DNA of 64,000 bases, taken from an uncultured bacterium. Its GTDB lineage: Bacteria > Planctomycetota > JAJSAM01 > JAJVHW01. Numbering within the stretch: the first letter of the stretch is position 1; every line of letters starts with the position of its first letter. The position numbers and the translations under genes are program-made. This document shows, one piece after another, positions 1 through 9,377 of this stretch. The DNA lies in the NCBI GenBank assembly GCA_937996235.1, contig CALKVK010000033.1:252569-316568 (forward strand), given 5' to 3'. The notes below the pieces were generated by a model. The model was not told where the DNA came from. It did no database searches and saw only the letters and a program-made list of their open reading frames with translations.

Positions 1-2109
1 GACGTGTACGTCGTCGGCTCCACGGCCGCCGCAGACTTCGGCATCCCCGACGGCGGCTTCCACGGCGGCGCGCGCGACGCGTTCGTCGCACGACTCGATG
101 CGAACCTCGAGACGCTCCTCGGCTTCGCGATCCTCGGCGGCTCCGACGACGATCTCGGGCTCGGTATCACCGTCGAGTCGCGTGGCGTGTTCGTGGTGGG
201 GGAGACCCGCAGCCTCGACATGCCCGCGACCGACGGCGCCTACGGCATCTCGCACCACGGCGGTCTGACCGACGGCTGGATCGCGAAGCTGCCGCTCGAC
301 CTGCAGGGGCTCGAGGCGTTCACGTACCACGGCGGCTCCGGCCCGGACCGGCTGAGCTGCGTGGCGGCGTCGGGCGGACTGCGCGTCGCGGGCGAGACGC
401 GCTCGACCGATCTGTGGTTCCCGGACCGCGCGTTCCAGAAGCTGCCGGGCGGCTCCGTCGACCTGCTGTTCGCGACGCCGCGCGAGGACCTGACGGAGAT
501 CACGTTCCAGTCGCTCCTCGGCGGCTCGTCGTCGGAGACGCTCGAGGACATCGTCACGTTCGAGGGCACCGTCGCGGCCGTGGGGCACACGTACTCGTAC
601 GACTTCCCCACGACCGAGACCGCGTTCAGCGACACGCGCCGCGGCGAAGGCGACGCGTTCGTGCTGACCTTCCGCGAGGACTACTCGGAGCTCCTCGGCT
701 CGACGCTGCTCGGCGGCGCCGCCGAGGTCTCGGAGGACGAGAGCGCGACGGGCGTCGCGCTCGCGACCGTGGGCGAGTTGCTCGTCTGCGGCTACTCGAA
801 CGCGTACGACTTCCCGACGACGGAGGGCGCGTACGACCACGCCCCCGCGCCCTACGGCAGCACGAAGGCGTGGGTGTGCCGCATCACGGAGGACTGCAGC
901 ACGCTGGTCGCGTCCACGCTGTTCGGCGGCACGTCGGGCGACGCGGCGCGCGCCGTCGTCGCGGATCCGCACGGGCTCGTGGTCGTCGGGACGACGTCGT
1001 CCTCGGACTTCCCGGCGGAGACGTCGCTCGTGGACCCCACGTTCAACGGCGGCTCCGACGTGTTCGCCGCGCGCTTCCCGCCGGCCCTCGACACGCTCGA
1101 GGCCGCCACGTTCCTGGGTGGCTCCTCGTTCGACCACGCGCTCGCGGCGTGCCTGTTCGACGGCCGTGTCTACGTGACCGGTCGCACGTGGAGCTCCGAC
1201 TTCCCGACGACTCCCGGCGCGTACGACCGGACGTTCGGCAGCGAGCTCTCGATCGCGGATGCGTTCATCGCGGCGCTGAGTCTCGAGGCGGGGCCTCCGG
1301 GAACGGACGCGTTCGTCCTGCCGAAGCGCGTGCGCGTGCGGCATCGCGCGAACGCGGAGGAGAGCGACCTCGCGGTCGCGGGGATCTTCGACTCGGGCAC
1401 CGCCGCGGCGGACTTCACGGGCGCGGCGACGCTCGACGTCGGACCCGCGCAGTTCACGTTCGACGACCTGTACGCGAACCGTCGCGGCGTCTTCCGGTGG
1501 CGCGGCGACGGCGCCGATCTGAAGATCCGCCCCTCACGCTACGGAAGCTCGCGGGGCGCGTTCCGGCTGAAGCTGAAGGGGCCGGCGGCGTCGGGCGTCG
1601 ATCTGGACGCGCCGTTCACGCTGCGCTTCCGGAGCGGTCCGGTGGACGGCGCGGGAACCGTTGCGCTGACGCGCGGGAAGTACCGTCTCGGCAAGCGGCG
1701 CGGCGAGCTGCTGGCGCCGGCGGTGTTCCCGTACGCGTGCCGCGCGCGCCTCGCCGAGTCCGCGCAGGACTCGTTCACGATGCGCATCGGGTTCGCGTCG
1801 TCCGGCACCGTGCCGCTCAGCGCGCCGGACGTCGTCGTCCGGCTCGGCGACGCGTTCAGCCAGACGCTCGCGGGGAAGGAGTTCGTCCGCAAGGGCGACC
1901 GCTTTGTCTACCGCAGCAAGAGCGGCGGAATCACGAACGCGACGCTCGACTACGCGCGCGAACGCATCGTCGTGCGCGCGCGGAAGGTGGACGTCGGGGC
2001 GTTCGAGCAGGGCCCGCAGCCCGTGCAACTCGCCGTGCGGATCGGCTCGGACGACGAGCTCGTCGTCGGCGTGCGCATGGTCTGCAAGAAGGTGACGCTG
2101 CGCTACTGA
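1..2109 (+). CDS. SBBP (beta-propeller repeat) secreted protein, 5' partial
   Basis: The frame is open from the first base, so the N-terminus lies outside the window. Residues 1 to about 425 are successive SBBP-type propeller repeats of about 60 residues. Each carries an LGG or FGG turn (ILGGSDDD, LLGGSSSE, LFGGTSGD, FLGGSSFD) and a DFPTTEGAYD-like strand. Residues about 440-701 form a separate beta-rich domain with many Lys/Arg, which I do not recognise. It is probably an exported surface or structural protein; SBBP proteins of this kind have no assigned enzymatic role. It ends just before a GGGGACGGTCC repeat cluster. Propeller class sure; function unknown. Confidence 0.8.
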   Translation, partial: DVYVVGSTAAADFGIPDGGFHGGARDAFVARLDANLETLLGFAILGGSDDDLGLGITVESRGVFVVGETRSLDMPATDGAYGISHHGGLTDGWIAKLPLDLQGLEAFTYHGGSGPDRLSCVAASGGLRVAGETRSTDLWFPDRAFQKLPGGSVDLLFATPREDLTEITFQSLLGGSSSETLEDIVTFEGTVAAVGHTYSYDFPTTETAFSDTRRGEGDAFVLTFREDYSELLGSTLLGGAAEVSEDESATGVALATVGELLVCGYSNAYDFPTTEGAYDHAPAPYGSTKAWVCRITEDCSTLVASTLFGGTSGDAARAVVADPHGLVVVGTTSSSDFPAETSLVDPTFNGGSDVFAARFPPALDTLEAATFLGGSSFDHALAACLFDGRVYVTGRTWSSDFPTTPGAYDRTFGSELSIADAFIAALSLEAGPPGTDAFVLPKRVRVRHRANAEESDLAVAGIFDSGTAAADFTGAATLDVGPAQFTFDDLYANRRGVFRWRGDGADLKIRPSRYGSSRGAFRLKLKGPAASGVDLDAPFTLRFRSGPVDGAGTVALTRGKYRLGKRRGELLAPAVFPYACRARLAESAQDSFTMRIGFASSGTVPLSAPDVVVRLGDAFSQTLAGKEFVRKGDRFVYRSKSGGITNATLDYARERIVVRARKVDVGAFEQGPQPVQLAVRIGSDDELVVGVRMVCKKVTLRY

Positions 2110-2129
2110 CACGCCCGGCGGCGGACACC

Positions 2130-2358
2130 GGACCGTCCCCCTCGCAACGACTCGTCGCGAAGGGGACGGTCCTCGCGCAGGCTCGACGCGCAACGACTCG
2201 TTCCGATGGGGACGGTCCTCGACGGCGCGAGTCCGTCGCCCGGTACACCGCGCGAGGAGTGTCCCCGACCGGCGGAGCTTCTTGCGTAGCGCAAGTTCCG
2301 AGGACCGTCCCCGATGCGGGGAGTTTCTTGCGTGGCGCAAGTTGCGAGGACCGTCCCC
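2130..2358. repeat. Cluster of five GGGGACGGTCC half-sites (REP-like)
   Basis: Five copies of GGGGACGGTCC occur: on the minus strand at 2130-2140, 2302-2312 and 2348-2358, and on the plus strand at 2162-2172 and 2208-2218. Inverted neighbours such as 2130-2140 with 2162-2172 can form hairpins. Smaller palindromes (TTGCGTAGCGCAA, TTGCGTGGCGCAA) sit beside the minus-strand copies. The same 11-mer ends the beta modules at 61800 and 62271. The stretch lies between the propeller gene and the M16 peptidase stop, and no gene is seen in it. Confidence 0.75.
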
Positions 2359-2377
2359 GTTTCTTGCGTGGTGGGGG

Positions 2378-5011
2378 TCAGCGGCCGACGGTCACCTGGA
2401 CCAGGCGGTCCGTGTGGATGTGGCGCGCCATCGCGGCCTGGACGTCCGCCGCGGTCACGGCGGCGACGGCCTCGACGAAGCGGTCCGGATGGTCGAGCCC
2501 GAGGCCGAGGCGCTCCGCGTGGACGAGCTGTTCGGCGGTGCCGGGGTTCGTCTCGTACGGGAACACGAAGCTGCCGAGCACGTAGCTGCGCGCGTCGTCC
2601 ACCTCGGTCTCGCTGACGGGCTCGCGCCCCGAGACGAGCGCCTCGATCTCGTTGCGCAGCCCCGCGAGCGCGCGGTCGCGCATGTCCGGCGCCGTGCCGA
2701 TGTACGCGGAGAACAGGCCCGGGAACTCGTCGGCGCTGCGCGCGAGGCTCGCCGCGACCGTGTACGCGAGGCCCTGCTCGTCGCGGAGCCGCATCGACAG
2801 GCGGTCGGTGAAGCCCGGACCGGAGCCGAGCACGTGGTCGCCGACGAGCAGCGCGTGGTAGTCCGGGTCGTCGCGGCGCACGCCGAGGTGCCCGAGGTAG
2901 ATGTGGAGCTGGTCGCGGTCCTCCGCGACGTGCACGCTCGTCGCGCTCCCGAGCACGAGCTCGGGCAGCGCGAGCTGCGGCACGGGCCGGTCCTCCCACG
3001 CTCCGAAGCGCGCGCGCAGGAGCTCGAGCGCCGCGTCCGCGTCCACGTCGCCGACGAGCGCGACGATCGCGTTGCGCGGCACGCACACGCGACGGTGGTG
3101 CGCGACGAGCGCCGCGCGGTCGAGCGCCGTGAGCTCCGCCTCGCCGCCCTTGTCGCGCCTCGCGAGCGGGTGGCGTCCGTAGACGAGCTCGCGCAGCCGG
3201 CGCCGCCCCGTGAAGCTCGGGTCGTCGTCCTCGGCCCGCACGTGCGCGATCAGCTCGCCCCGCTTCTGCGCGACGGCCTCCTCCGGGAAGTCCGGTCGCA
3301 GCAGCACGTCCGACGCGATCTCCGCGACGCGCACGACGTCGCCGCTCAGGCAGCGCGCCGAGACTCCGCCCGAGCCGCACGCGAGGTGCGCGCCGAGCGC
3401 GGCGATCTCCTCGGCGATCGCCGTGCCGTCGCGCCCCGCGGCGCCTTCGTCGAGACACGCCCCCGCGAGCGCCCCGGCGCCGGGCAGCGACTCGTGCAGG
3501 CGGCCGCCGTCGACCCACGCGCGCAGCGAGACCTCGGGCAGGTCGCGCCGCGGCAGCACGAGCACGCGCAGGCCGTTCGCGAGGACCTCGCGCCGCGCCG
3601 GCAGCTCCACGCGCAGCCGCCCCGCGGGGCGCCGCGAGACGATCGCGGGCTCGTCGCGCGTGTCCTCGTCCGGCTCGTCGAGCTCGTGCAGGTCGCCGTC
3701 CGGGATCGGCGGACGCGCGGGCGCGCCCGCGGGCCGCGGCAGCGCCCAGCCCACGGTGCGGTTGCGGCGCACGAGGAAGCGCGCGGCCACGTCGCGGACG
3801 TCCTCCCGCGTCAGCTCCTCGACGCGGCGGTCCTGCTCGAGGTAGCGGCGCCAGTCGCCCGCGAGTACCTGCATGGTGCCGAGCACCGACGCCATGCCCG
3901 AGCACGTCGCCTGACGGTAGACGCGCCCCGCGCGCAGGACCGCGCGCGCCCGGTCGAAGTCGGTCGCGCGCGGACCGTCGCGCCCGATGCGGTCGAGCTC
4001 CTCCCACAGCGCGGCCTCGAGGGCGGCGGGCGTCGCGTCCGGCGCGAGCTCCGCCATGATCTGGAACATGCCCGGGTCGCGGCGCGTGTCGTTCGAGACG
4101 CTCACCGCCGCGGCGAGCCGGTCGCGGCGCACGAGCCGGTCGTAGAGCACCGAGCTCTTGCCGCCCGCGAGCACCACCTGCAGCACGTCGAGGACGGGGT
4201 CCTCGGGGTCGCGCACACGCACCGTGTGGAACGACGCGGCCATGCGCGGCACGTTCACCTCGAGCTCCAGCTCGAAGCGCCGCTCGCCCTCCTGCGCCGG
4301 CTCCGCGGGCACGAAGATCTCGGGCAGCGGCACCGCCGGCAGCGGACCGAACAGCTCCGCGACGCGCGCGACGGCGTGGTCCGCGTCGAGCCCGCCGACG
4401 ATCACGACCGTGCAGTTCGCGGGCTGGTACCACGCGTCGTAGAACGCGAGCACCGCCTCGCGCGGCACCTTCACGATCTCCTCGGGCCAGCCGATCACCG
4501 GGTTGCGGTACGGGTGGACCTGGTACGCCGACGCCTCGAGCGCCTCGGCGAGCGCCCACCACGGGTCGTCGCGGTCGCGGCGCAGCTCCTCGATCACGGG
4601 CCCGCGCTCGGCGCGGAACTCGTGCTCGTCGAACGCGGACCCGCGCATGCGGTCGGCCTCGATCTCGAGCGCGCGCTCCCAGCGGTCGGCGGCGAAGTCG
4701 AAGAAGTAGCGCGTGCGGTCCGCCGTCGTGTCGGCGTTGTTCTGGCCGCCGTTGCGCAGGGTGACGAGGTCGATGTCGCCCTTCCGCATCGTCGCCGTGC
4801 CCTTGAACATCAGGTGCTCGAGGAAGTGCGCGAGGCCCGTGCGGCCCTTCTCCTCCTCGCGCGAGCCGACGCGGTACCACGTCTGCACCGAGACGACCGG
4901 CGCGCCCGGCCGCGCGAGGATCAGCGCCACCAGTCCGTTCGCGAGCCGCACCTCGACGACGCCCGTCTCGGCGCAGCGCGTCACTTCCGCGATCGTGTCC
5001 GTCGCGCTCAT
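2378..5011 (-). CDS. M16 family zinc metallopeptidase (two-domain, PqqL/processing-peptidase type)
   Basis: A 877-residue protein with two M16 halves. The first half has the inverted zinc motif HFLEH (residues 62-66) and a downstream EE near 141-142, the spacing expected for the third ligand, so it should be active. The second half (about 480-870) has the fold signature but no HxxEH, as is usual for the non-catalytic partner half. No clear signal peptide is seen. The ATG at 5011 has GGAGG about 10 bases upstream and overlaps the stop of the pseudouridine synthase gene (ATGA), implying translational coupling. Much longer open frames in the same register upstream are GC-rich artefacts. Substrate unknown. 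Confidence 0.92.
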   Translation of the reverse strand: MSATDTIAEVTRCAETGVVEVRLANGLVALILARPGAPVVSVQTWYRVGSREEEKGRTGLAHFLEHLMFKGTATMRKGDIDLVTLRNGGQNNADTTADRTRYFFDFAADRWERALEIEADRMRGSAFDEHEFRAERGPVIEELRRDRDDPWWALAEALEASAYQVHPYRNPVIGWPEEIVKVPREAVLAFYDAWYQPANCTVVIVGGLDADHAVARVAELFGPLPAVPLPEIFVPAEPAQEGERRFELELEVNVPRMAASFHTVRVRDPEDPVLDVLQVVLAGGKSSVLYDRLVRRDRLAAAVSVSNDTRRDPGMFQIMAELAPDATPAALEAALWEELDRIGRDGPRATDFDRARAVLRAGRVYRQATCSGMASVLGTMQVLAGDWRRYLEQDRRVEELTREDVRDVAARFLVRRNRTVGWALPRPAGAPARPPIPDGDLHELDEPDEDTRDEPAIVSRRPAGRLRVELPARREVLANGLRVLVLPRRDLPEVSLRAWVDGGRLHESLPGAGALAGACLDEGAAGRDGTAIAEEIAALGAHLACGSGGVSARCLSGDVVRVAEIASDVLLRPDFPEEAVAQKRGELIAHVRAEDDDPSFTGRRRLRELVYGRHPLARRDKGGEAELTALDRAALVAHHRRVCVPRNAIVALVGDVDADAALELLRARFGAWEDRPVPQLALPELVLGSATSVHVAEDRDQLHIYLGHLGVRRDDPDYHALLVGDHVLGSGPGFTDRLSMRLRDEQGLAYTVAASLARSADEFPGLFSAYIGTAPDMRDRALAGLRNEIEALVSGREPVSETEVDDARSYVLGSFVFPYETNPGTAEQLVHAERLGLGLDHPDRFVEAVAAVTAADVQAAMARHIHTDRLVQVTVGR

Positions 5012-6009
5012 CGACGACCTCCGCGTGCACCGCCGCCGCCGCCACCTGCGCGCCCGCCCGAGCGACCGCCGCGCGGGGGCGCGCGACGTCCGCCCGGAGC
5101 CGCGCCGCCCTTGCCGCGCGCGGGACTCGGCGGCGCCTTCCGTCCGCGCCCCGGCGCACCGCCCTTCGACGGACGCTTGACGCGCGGCGCCTTCGCGGGG
5201 TCCGGCTTGCCGCCGCGGCCGTGCGGCGTCTTCGCGCGGCGGCGCAGCGGGCGCATGCGCCCCTCGCCGCGCTGCTCCGTCGCGGCGCGCAGCGCGTGCA
5301 CCTCGGCGGCGTCGAGCGGGCGGAACTGCCCGGGCTTCAGGCCGCGGCTGACGATCGGGCCGATCTGCGTGCGGCGCAGCGAGAGGACGGGGAACTCGAG
5401 CTTCGCGAAGGCGCGGCGGATCTCGCGGTTCTTGCCCTCGGTCAGCGTCACGAGCACGTGCGAGACCTTCGGGCCCGCGTGGCGGATCTGCACGCGGCTG
5501 CGCCCCGTGCGGCCCTCCGAGAGCCACACGCCCGCCTCGAACGTGCGCGCTGCGTCGGGCGTCAGCCGGCCCTTCACGCGCACGTCGTAGGTCTTCGGCA
5601 CGCCGAAGCTCGGGTGCGTGAGGCGCTGCGTCAGCTCGCCGTCGTCGGTGAGCAGCACGAGCCCGTCGCTCTCCTCGTCGAGGCGGCCGACGGGGAACAG
5701 CCGCTTGCCGGGGAACGGCGGCACGAGGTCGAGGACGGTCGCGCGGCCGTGGTCGTCGCGCACCGTGCAGAGCACGCCCTTCGGCTTGTGCAGGAGCAGG
5801 TACGTGTTGCGGCGCTCGCCCGAGACGGCGTCGCGCGGCAGCGCGACGGTGTCGACGCGCACCTCGTCCACGGCCGGGTCCACCTTCGTCCCGAGCTCGC
5901 GCACGACCTCGCCGTTGACGCTGACGCGCCCGTCGGCGATCAGCTTCTCGGCGGCGCGGCGGCTCGCGACGCCGGCGCGCGCGAGCACCTTCTGCAGACG
6001 TTCTTCCAT
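5008..6009 (-). CDS. rluB: 23S rRNA pseudouridine synthase, RsuA/RluB family
   Basis: An N-terminal S4 RNA-binding domain (residues about 3-50) is followed by the RsuA/RluB catalytic domain. The catalytic aspartate is D111 in GRLDEESDG, and the KPKGV and KNREIRR motifs are present. Residues after about 250 form a Lys/Arg/Gly/Pro-rich basic tail, common in RluB proteins and probably an RNA contact. The enzyme isomerises uridine in 23S rRNA (U2605 in E. coli RluB). RluB rather than RsuA/RluE is inferred from the S4 domain and tail. It is first in a two-gene unit with the M16 peptidase and shares a divergent promoter region with nth, where TACGAT reads right and TATCGT reads left around 6089-6096. 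Confidence 0.9.
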   Translation of the reverse strand: MEERLQKVLARAGVASRRAAEKLIADGRVSVNGEVVRELGTKVDPAVDEVRVDTVALPRDAVSGERRNTYLLLHKPKGVLCTVRDDHGRATVLDLVPPFPGKRLFPVGRLDEESDGLVLLTDDGELTQRLTHPSFGVPKTYDVRVKGRLTPDAARTFEAGVWLSEGRTGRSRVQIRHAGPKVSHVLVTLTEGKNREIRRAFAKLEFPVLSLRRTQIGPIVSRGLKPGQFRPLDAAEVHALRAATEQRGEGRMRPLRRRAKTPHGRGGKPDPAKAPRVKRPSKGGAPGRGRKAPPSPARGKGGAAPGGRRAPPRGGRSGGRAGGGGGGARGGRR

Positions 6010-6161
6010 CTCGAACCTCGTGCGCGGCGGGGCGCCGCGGGGACCCGCCCCGCGCGGACCGGAGCTCCCGGGTCCGGCGGGACCTGGCTACGATACGCGC
6101 GGCCGTGCGCGGGCCCGTCCGACTCCCCGCGCGTCCCCTCGCCCCTCCCGCGGAGAGCGCC

Positions 6162-6911
6162 TTGCCCCGGACCTCCCTCGCCACGCGGCGCGCGCGCGCC
6201 GCGACCGTCGTCGCGCGGCTCGGGGAGGAGTACCCCGAGGCCACGTGCGCGCTGCGCCACGACGGCCCGTTCCAGCTCCTCGCGGCCACGATCCTCTCGG
6301 CGCAGTGCACGGACGAGCGCGTGAACATGGTGACGCCCGAGCTGTTCCGGCGCTGGCCCGGGGCACGGGAGCTGGCGGCGGCCGCGCAGGAGGACGTGGA
6401 GGAGGTCGTGCGCAGCACCGGCTTCTTCCGCAACAAGGCGAAGAACCTGATCGGCATGGCAGAGGCGCTCGTCGCCCGGCACGGCGGCCGCGTGCCCGCC
6501 GACATGGACGCGCTCACGGCACTCCCCGGCGTCGCGCGCAAGACCGCGAACGTCGTGCTGGGGACGGCCTTCGGGCAGAACGAGGGCCTGGTGGTGGACA
6601 CGCACGTCCACCGCCTCTCGCACCGCCTCGGGCTCTCGGCGCAGCACGACCCGCAGAAGGTCGAGCGCGACCTGATGGAGCTCCTCCCCCGCGAGGAGTG
6701 GACGGCGTTCTCGCACCGCCTGATCCTGCACGGCCGTCGCGTCTGCGACGCGCGGCGGCCGCGCTGCGCCGCGTGCACGCTGCGCGACGTGTGTCCGTCG
6801 CGGCAGGACGTGCCGCGTCCGCCGCGCCTCGCCGACAAGCGCACGATCACGTCCGCGGCCCCGCGCCGCGGCAGGAACGCCGGCCGCGCCGGCAGCCGGA
6901 GCCGTTCGTGA
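6162..6911 (+). CDS. nth: Endonuclease III (DNA glycosylase/AP lyase)
   Basis: A 249-residue base-excision repair enzyme removing oxidised pyrimidines. From the TTG start the helix-hairpin-helix LPGVARKTA spans 121-129 with catalytic K127. The catalytic aspartate is D146 in VVDTHVH. The 4Fe-4S ligands C195, C202, C205 and C211 show the exact C-x6-C-x2-C-x5-C spacing. I prefer TTG at 6162 because GGAGAG lies just upstream and family N-termini are short. A GTG at 6105, 10 bases after a TACGAT box, would add 19 residues in a leaderless form. The stop overlaps the next start (GTGA). Confidence 0.93.
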   Translation: MPRTSLATRRARAATVVARLGEEYPEATCALRHDGPFQLLAATILSAQCTDERVNMVTPELFRRWPGARELAAAAQEDVEEVVRSTGFFRNKAKNLIGMAEALVARHGGRVPADMDALTALPGVARKTANVVLGTAFGQNEGLVVDTHVHRLSHRLGLSAQHDPQKVERDLMELLPREEWTAFSHRLILHGRRVCDARRPRCAACTLRDVCPSRQDVPRPPRLADKRTITSAAPRRGRNAGRAGSRSRS

Positions 6912-7558
6912 ATCCCCTCTCCGCCCTCTTCGGCCGCGACGAGCCCGGCCCGCCGCCCGACCTGCGCGCGCTGCTCGGCGTCGCCGCGGACGCCGCCGTG
7001 CTGCTCGTGGACGGTGCGCTCGACCAGGACGGCGCCGCCGTGCGTGCCGCGTTCGCGGACGCGGAGCGCGTCGTGCTCGGCGCCGAGGAGGGCGTCGGCC
7101 TGCCGTCGCGCGACGGCGACGCGACGCGTCTGCCGCCGCGCGACGGCGGCTTCGACGCGCTCGTGCTGCTCGACGTCGTCGACCGCGTCGTCGAGCCGGA
7201 GCAGGCGCTGCGCCGCGCCGCGCTCTCGGTGCGGCCCGGCGGTCCGCTGCTCCTCGTCCAGGCCGTCGCGCCCGACGACTTCGAGCTGCGCGGCGCGTGG
7301 AACGCGCTCGCCCGGCTGCGCGACGCGCGTCAGACGTGGACGCCGACGCGGCGCCAGGTGCGCGCGTGCGCGGCCGACGCGGGCCTCGTGCGCGGCGACG
7401 AGGCGCTGTGGGAGGAGAGCGTGGACGCCGCCGCGGGCGGACGCGCCGAGACCGCCGAGCTGCGCGCGCTCTACGCGGCGGCGCTCGCGGAGTCGGGGCT
7501 CGTGCGCAACGGACGCCTGACGCTGCGCCGCGCGGCGGCGGTCCTGCGGCCGCGCTGA
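6908..7558 (+). CDS. Class I SAM-dependent methyltransferase-like protein
   Basis: A 216-residue protein with a Methyltransf_11-like core. The segment FDALVLLDVVDRV, followed by a helix and RPGGPLLLVQ, matches the second half of the Rossmann methyltransferase fold. The usual glycine-rich motif I is degenerate, so SAM binding is inferred from fold, not from a canonical motif. The GTG start overlaps the nth stop, so it is translationally coupled to the repair gene. Substrate unknown. Confidence 0.7.
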   Translation: MNPLSALFGRDEPGPPPDLRALLGVAADAAVLLVDGALDQDGAAVRAAFADAERVVLGAEEGVGLPSRDGDATRLPPRDGGFDALVLLDVVDRVVEPEQALRRAALSVRPGGPLLLVQAVAPDDFELRGAWNALARLRDARQTWTPTRRQVRACAADAGLVRGDEALWEESVDAAAGGRAETAELRALYAAALAESGLVRNGRLTLRRAAAVLRPR

Positions 7559-7559
7559 C

Positions 7560-8933
7560 GTGCGTCGCCGCGCGCCCGCGTCGTCGCTCGCGCTCCTCGT
7601 CGCCTGCGCGCTCGTGCCGGCGGCGTGCGACGGCACCGGCGACGCACACGACGACGCGCCCGTGCTCGAGCTCGGCAGCGACGCCGAGCGCGAGGCCGCC
7701 GAAGCGCTGCGCCTGGCCGAGCGGCTCGTCGCGGCCCGCGCCGACACCGAGGCGGCGGCGCAGCTCCGCATCGCCCTCGAGAAGGACCCGCGCAACCTGC
7801 ACGCGCGGCTGCTCCTCGCGCGCGTGCTCGTCTCGGCGCGCAAGGACGAGGAGGCCGTCACCGAGCTGCGCGCGTACCTCGAGCGGCGCCCGCGCGACGA
7901 GGAGGCGTGGTCGCTGCTCGGCACCACGCTGCACGTGCTCGGACGCCTCGACGAGGCGGAGCAGGCGTTCCGCAAGTTGGTCGAGCTCGCGGGGCGCGAC
8001 GCGGACGCGTGGTACGGACTCGGCCGCGTGCTGTACGCGAAGGCCGACTACGACGGCGCGGTGCAGGCGTTCTCGCGCGCCGAGCGCTGGCGCGCGTCGC
8101 GCGCGGACATCCGCAGCGAGCTCGGTCTCGCGCTCCTCGCGCAGGGCCATCCCGAGCAGTCGGAGGCGAAGCAGCGCGACGTGCTCGAGCGCGACCCGAA
8201 CTACGTGATCGCGCACGTGCGGCTCGGCGACGCGATCCTCGCGCAGTCCGACGCCCGCGCCGACGAGGCCGTCGCGGCGTTCACCGCCGCCGTGGACCTC
8301 GCGCCGCGCGACGCGGTCGCGGCGCTCCAGCTCTACCGCGGGCTGCGCATCGCCGCGGCGCACGGGAACGAGACCGCGGCCGGGGAGTCCGACCGCCGCT
8401 TCCGGCGCGTGCTGGAGCTGCACGAGCACGTGCAGATGCCGCCCGGCACCGGCGCGCCGCACCGCGCGCCGCGCGACGTCGACGCCGCCGAGCGCACGCT
8501 GCGCGAGGCGCTCGCCGCGGCGCCCGACGACCTCGCGCTGCGCCGCCGTCTCGCGGAACTGCTGCACGCGGCGGGGCACGCCGACGAGGCCGTCGCCGAG
8601 TACGAGGCCGTTCTCGCGGGCGGCGTGCGCGACACGGCGCTGCTCGCGGCGGCCGGCGCGGCGCACCTCGCGAGCGGCCGCCTCGAGCGCGCCGTCGAGC
8701 TGCTGGGCGAGGCGGTGCAGTTCCCGGACGTGACGCCGCTCGCGCGGCGGCTCCACGCGTGGGCGCTCCTGCGCGCGGACCGTCGCGACGAGGCGCAGGC
8801 CGCGTGCGAGCGGCTGCTCGCCGCGGACCCGTCGGACCGGCTCGTGCACGCGATCCACGGTCTCGCGCTCGTGCGCGCGGACCGTCTCGACGAGGGACTC
8901 ACCGAGATCGCAGCCGCCGGCTGGCTGCGCTGA
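7560..8933 (+). CDS. TPR-repeat lipoprotein
   Basis: A 457-residue protein with a lipoprotein signal (lipobox-like VPAAC around residue 23) and then about ten tetratricopeptide repeats. Examples are the ARADTEAAAQLRIALEKDPRN, DEEAWSLLGTTLHVLG and DADAWYGLGRVLYAKADYDG helices. TPR solenoids scaffold protein complexes, and this one should be membrane-anchored on the outer face. It starts with GTG one base after the methyltransferase stop, in the same transcript as nth and the methyltransferase. Partner unknown. Confidence 0.88.
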   Translation: MRRRAPASSLALLVACALVPAACDGTGDAHDDAPVLELGSDAEREAAEALRLAERLVAARADTEAAAQLRIALEKDPRNLHARLLLARVLVSARKDEEAVTELRAYLERRPRDEEAWSLLGTTLHVLGRLDEAEQAFRKLVELAGRDADAWYGLGRVLYAKADYDGAVQAFSRAERWRASRADIRSELGLALLAQGHPEQSEAKQRDVLERDPNYVIAHVRLGDAILAQSDARADEAVAAFTAAVDLAPRDAVAALQLYRGLRIAAAHGNETAAGESDRRFRRVLELHEHVQMPPGTGAPHRAPRDVDAAERTLREALAAAPDDLALRRRLAELLHAAGHADEAVAEYEAVLAGGVRDTALLAAAGAAHLASGRLERAVELLGEAVQFPDVTPLARRLHAWALLRADRRDEAQAACERLLAADPSDRLVHAIHGLALVRADRLDEGLTEIAAAGWLR

Positions 8934-8959
8934 CGCAGGGCGACGGAGGACGCGGACCG

Positions 8960-9319
8960 ATGCAGGGCGGGGGAGTCGTCTGGTCGAGCGAGCACGGGCG
9001 CATGTGCCCCGCGTGCCGGCGCGCGATCCGCGAGTGCGTGTGCCGCGCCGGCGGCGGCGGCCCGCGCGGCAAGGCGGCCGGCGCCGTCGTGCGCGTCGGC
9101 CGCGAGACGAAGGGCCGGCGGGGCAAGGGCGTCACGGTCGTGAGCGGCGTGCCGCTCGCGGGCGCCGACCTCGAGAAGCTCGCGCGCGCCTTGAAGCAGC
9201 GCTGCGGCTCGGGCGGCACCGTGAAGGACGGCGTCATCGAGATCCAGGGCGACCACCGCGACGCGGTCGTCGCGGAACTCGAGCGCCAGGGCTTCACGGC
9301 GAAGCGCGCCGGCGGCTGA
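8960..9319 (+). CDS. SUI1/eIF1-like translation initiation factor (YciH type)
   Basis: A 119-residue protein. The N-terminus has a small zinc-ribbon-like segment, CPACRRAIRECVC. Residues about 45-119 are the SUI1 fold (GKGVTVVSGVPL, LEKLARALKQRCGSGGTVKDGVIEIQG). In archaea and eukaryotes this family enforces start-codon fidelity; bacterial YciH-type members are thought to act similarly on the 30S subunit. It follows the TPR lipoprotein by 26 bases, with GGAGG upstream of the ATG. Family assignment is firm; the cellular role is inferred. Confidence 0.9.
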   Translation: MQGGGVVWSSEHGRMCPACRRAIRECVCRAGGGGPRGKAAGAVVRVGRETKGRRGKGVTVVSGVPLAGADLEKLARALKQRCGSGGTVKDGVIEIQGDHRDAVVAELERQGFTAKRAGG

Positions 9320-9377
9320 GCGGCTCGGCGGCGCCGTCCGGCGGGAAGCGGCGCGCCGACACGGGCGTTCCCTGGCC

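Noticed and set aside
5012..7975. Minus-strand extension of the M16 frame far upstream of 5011
   Set aside because: It overlaps rluB and nth in other frames and has no similarity. ATG 5011 has a ribosome-binding site and an ATGA overlap.
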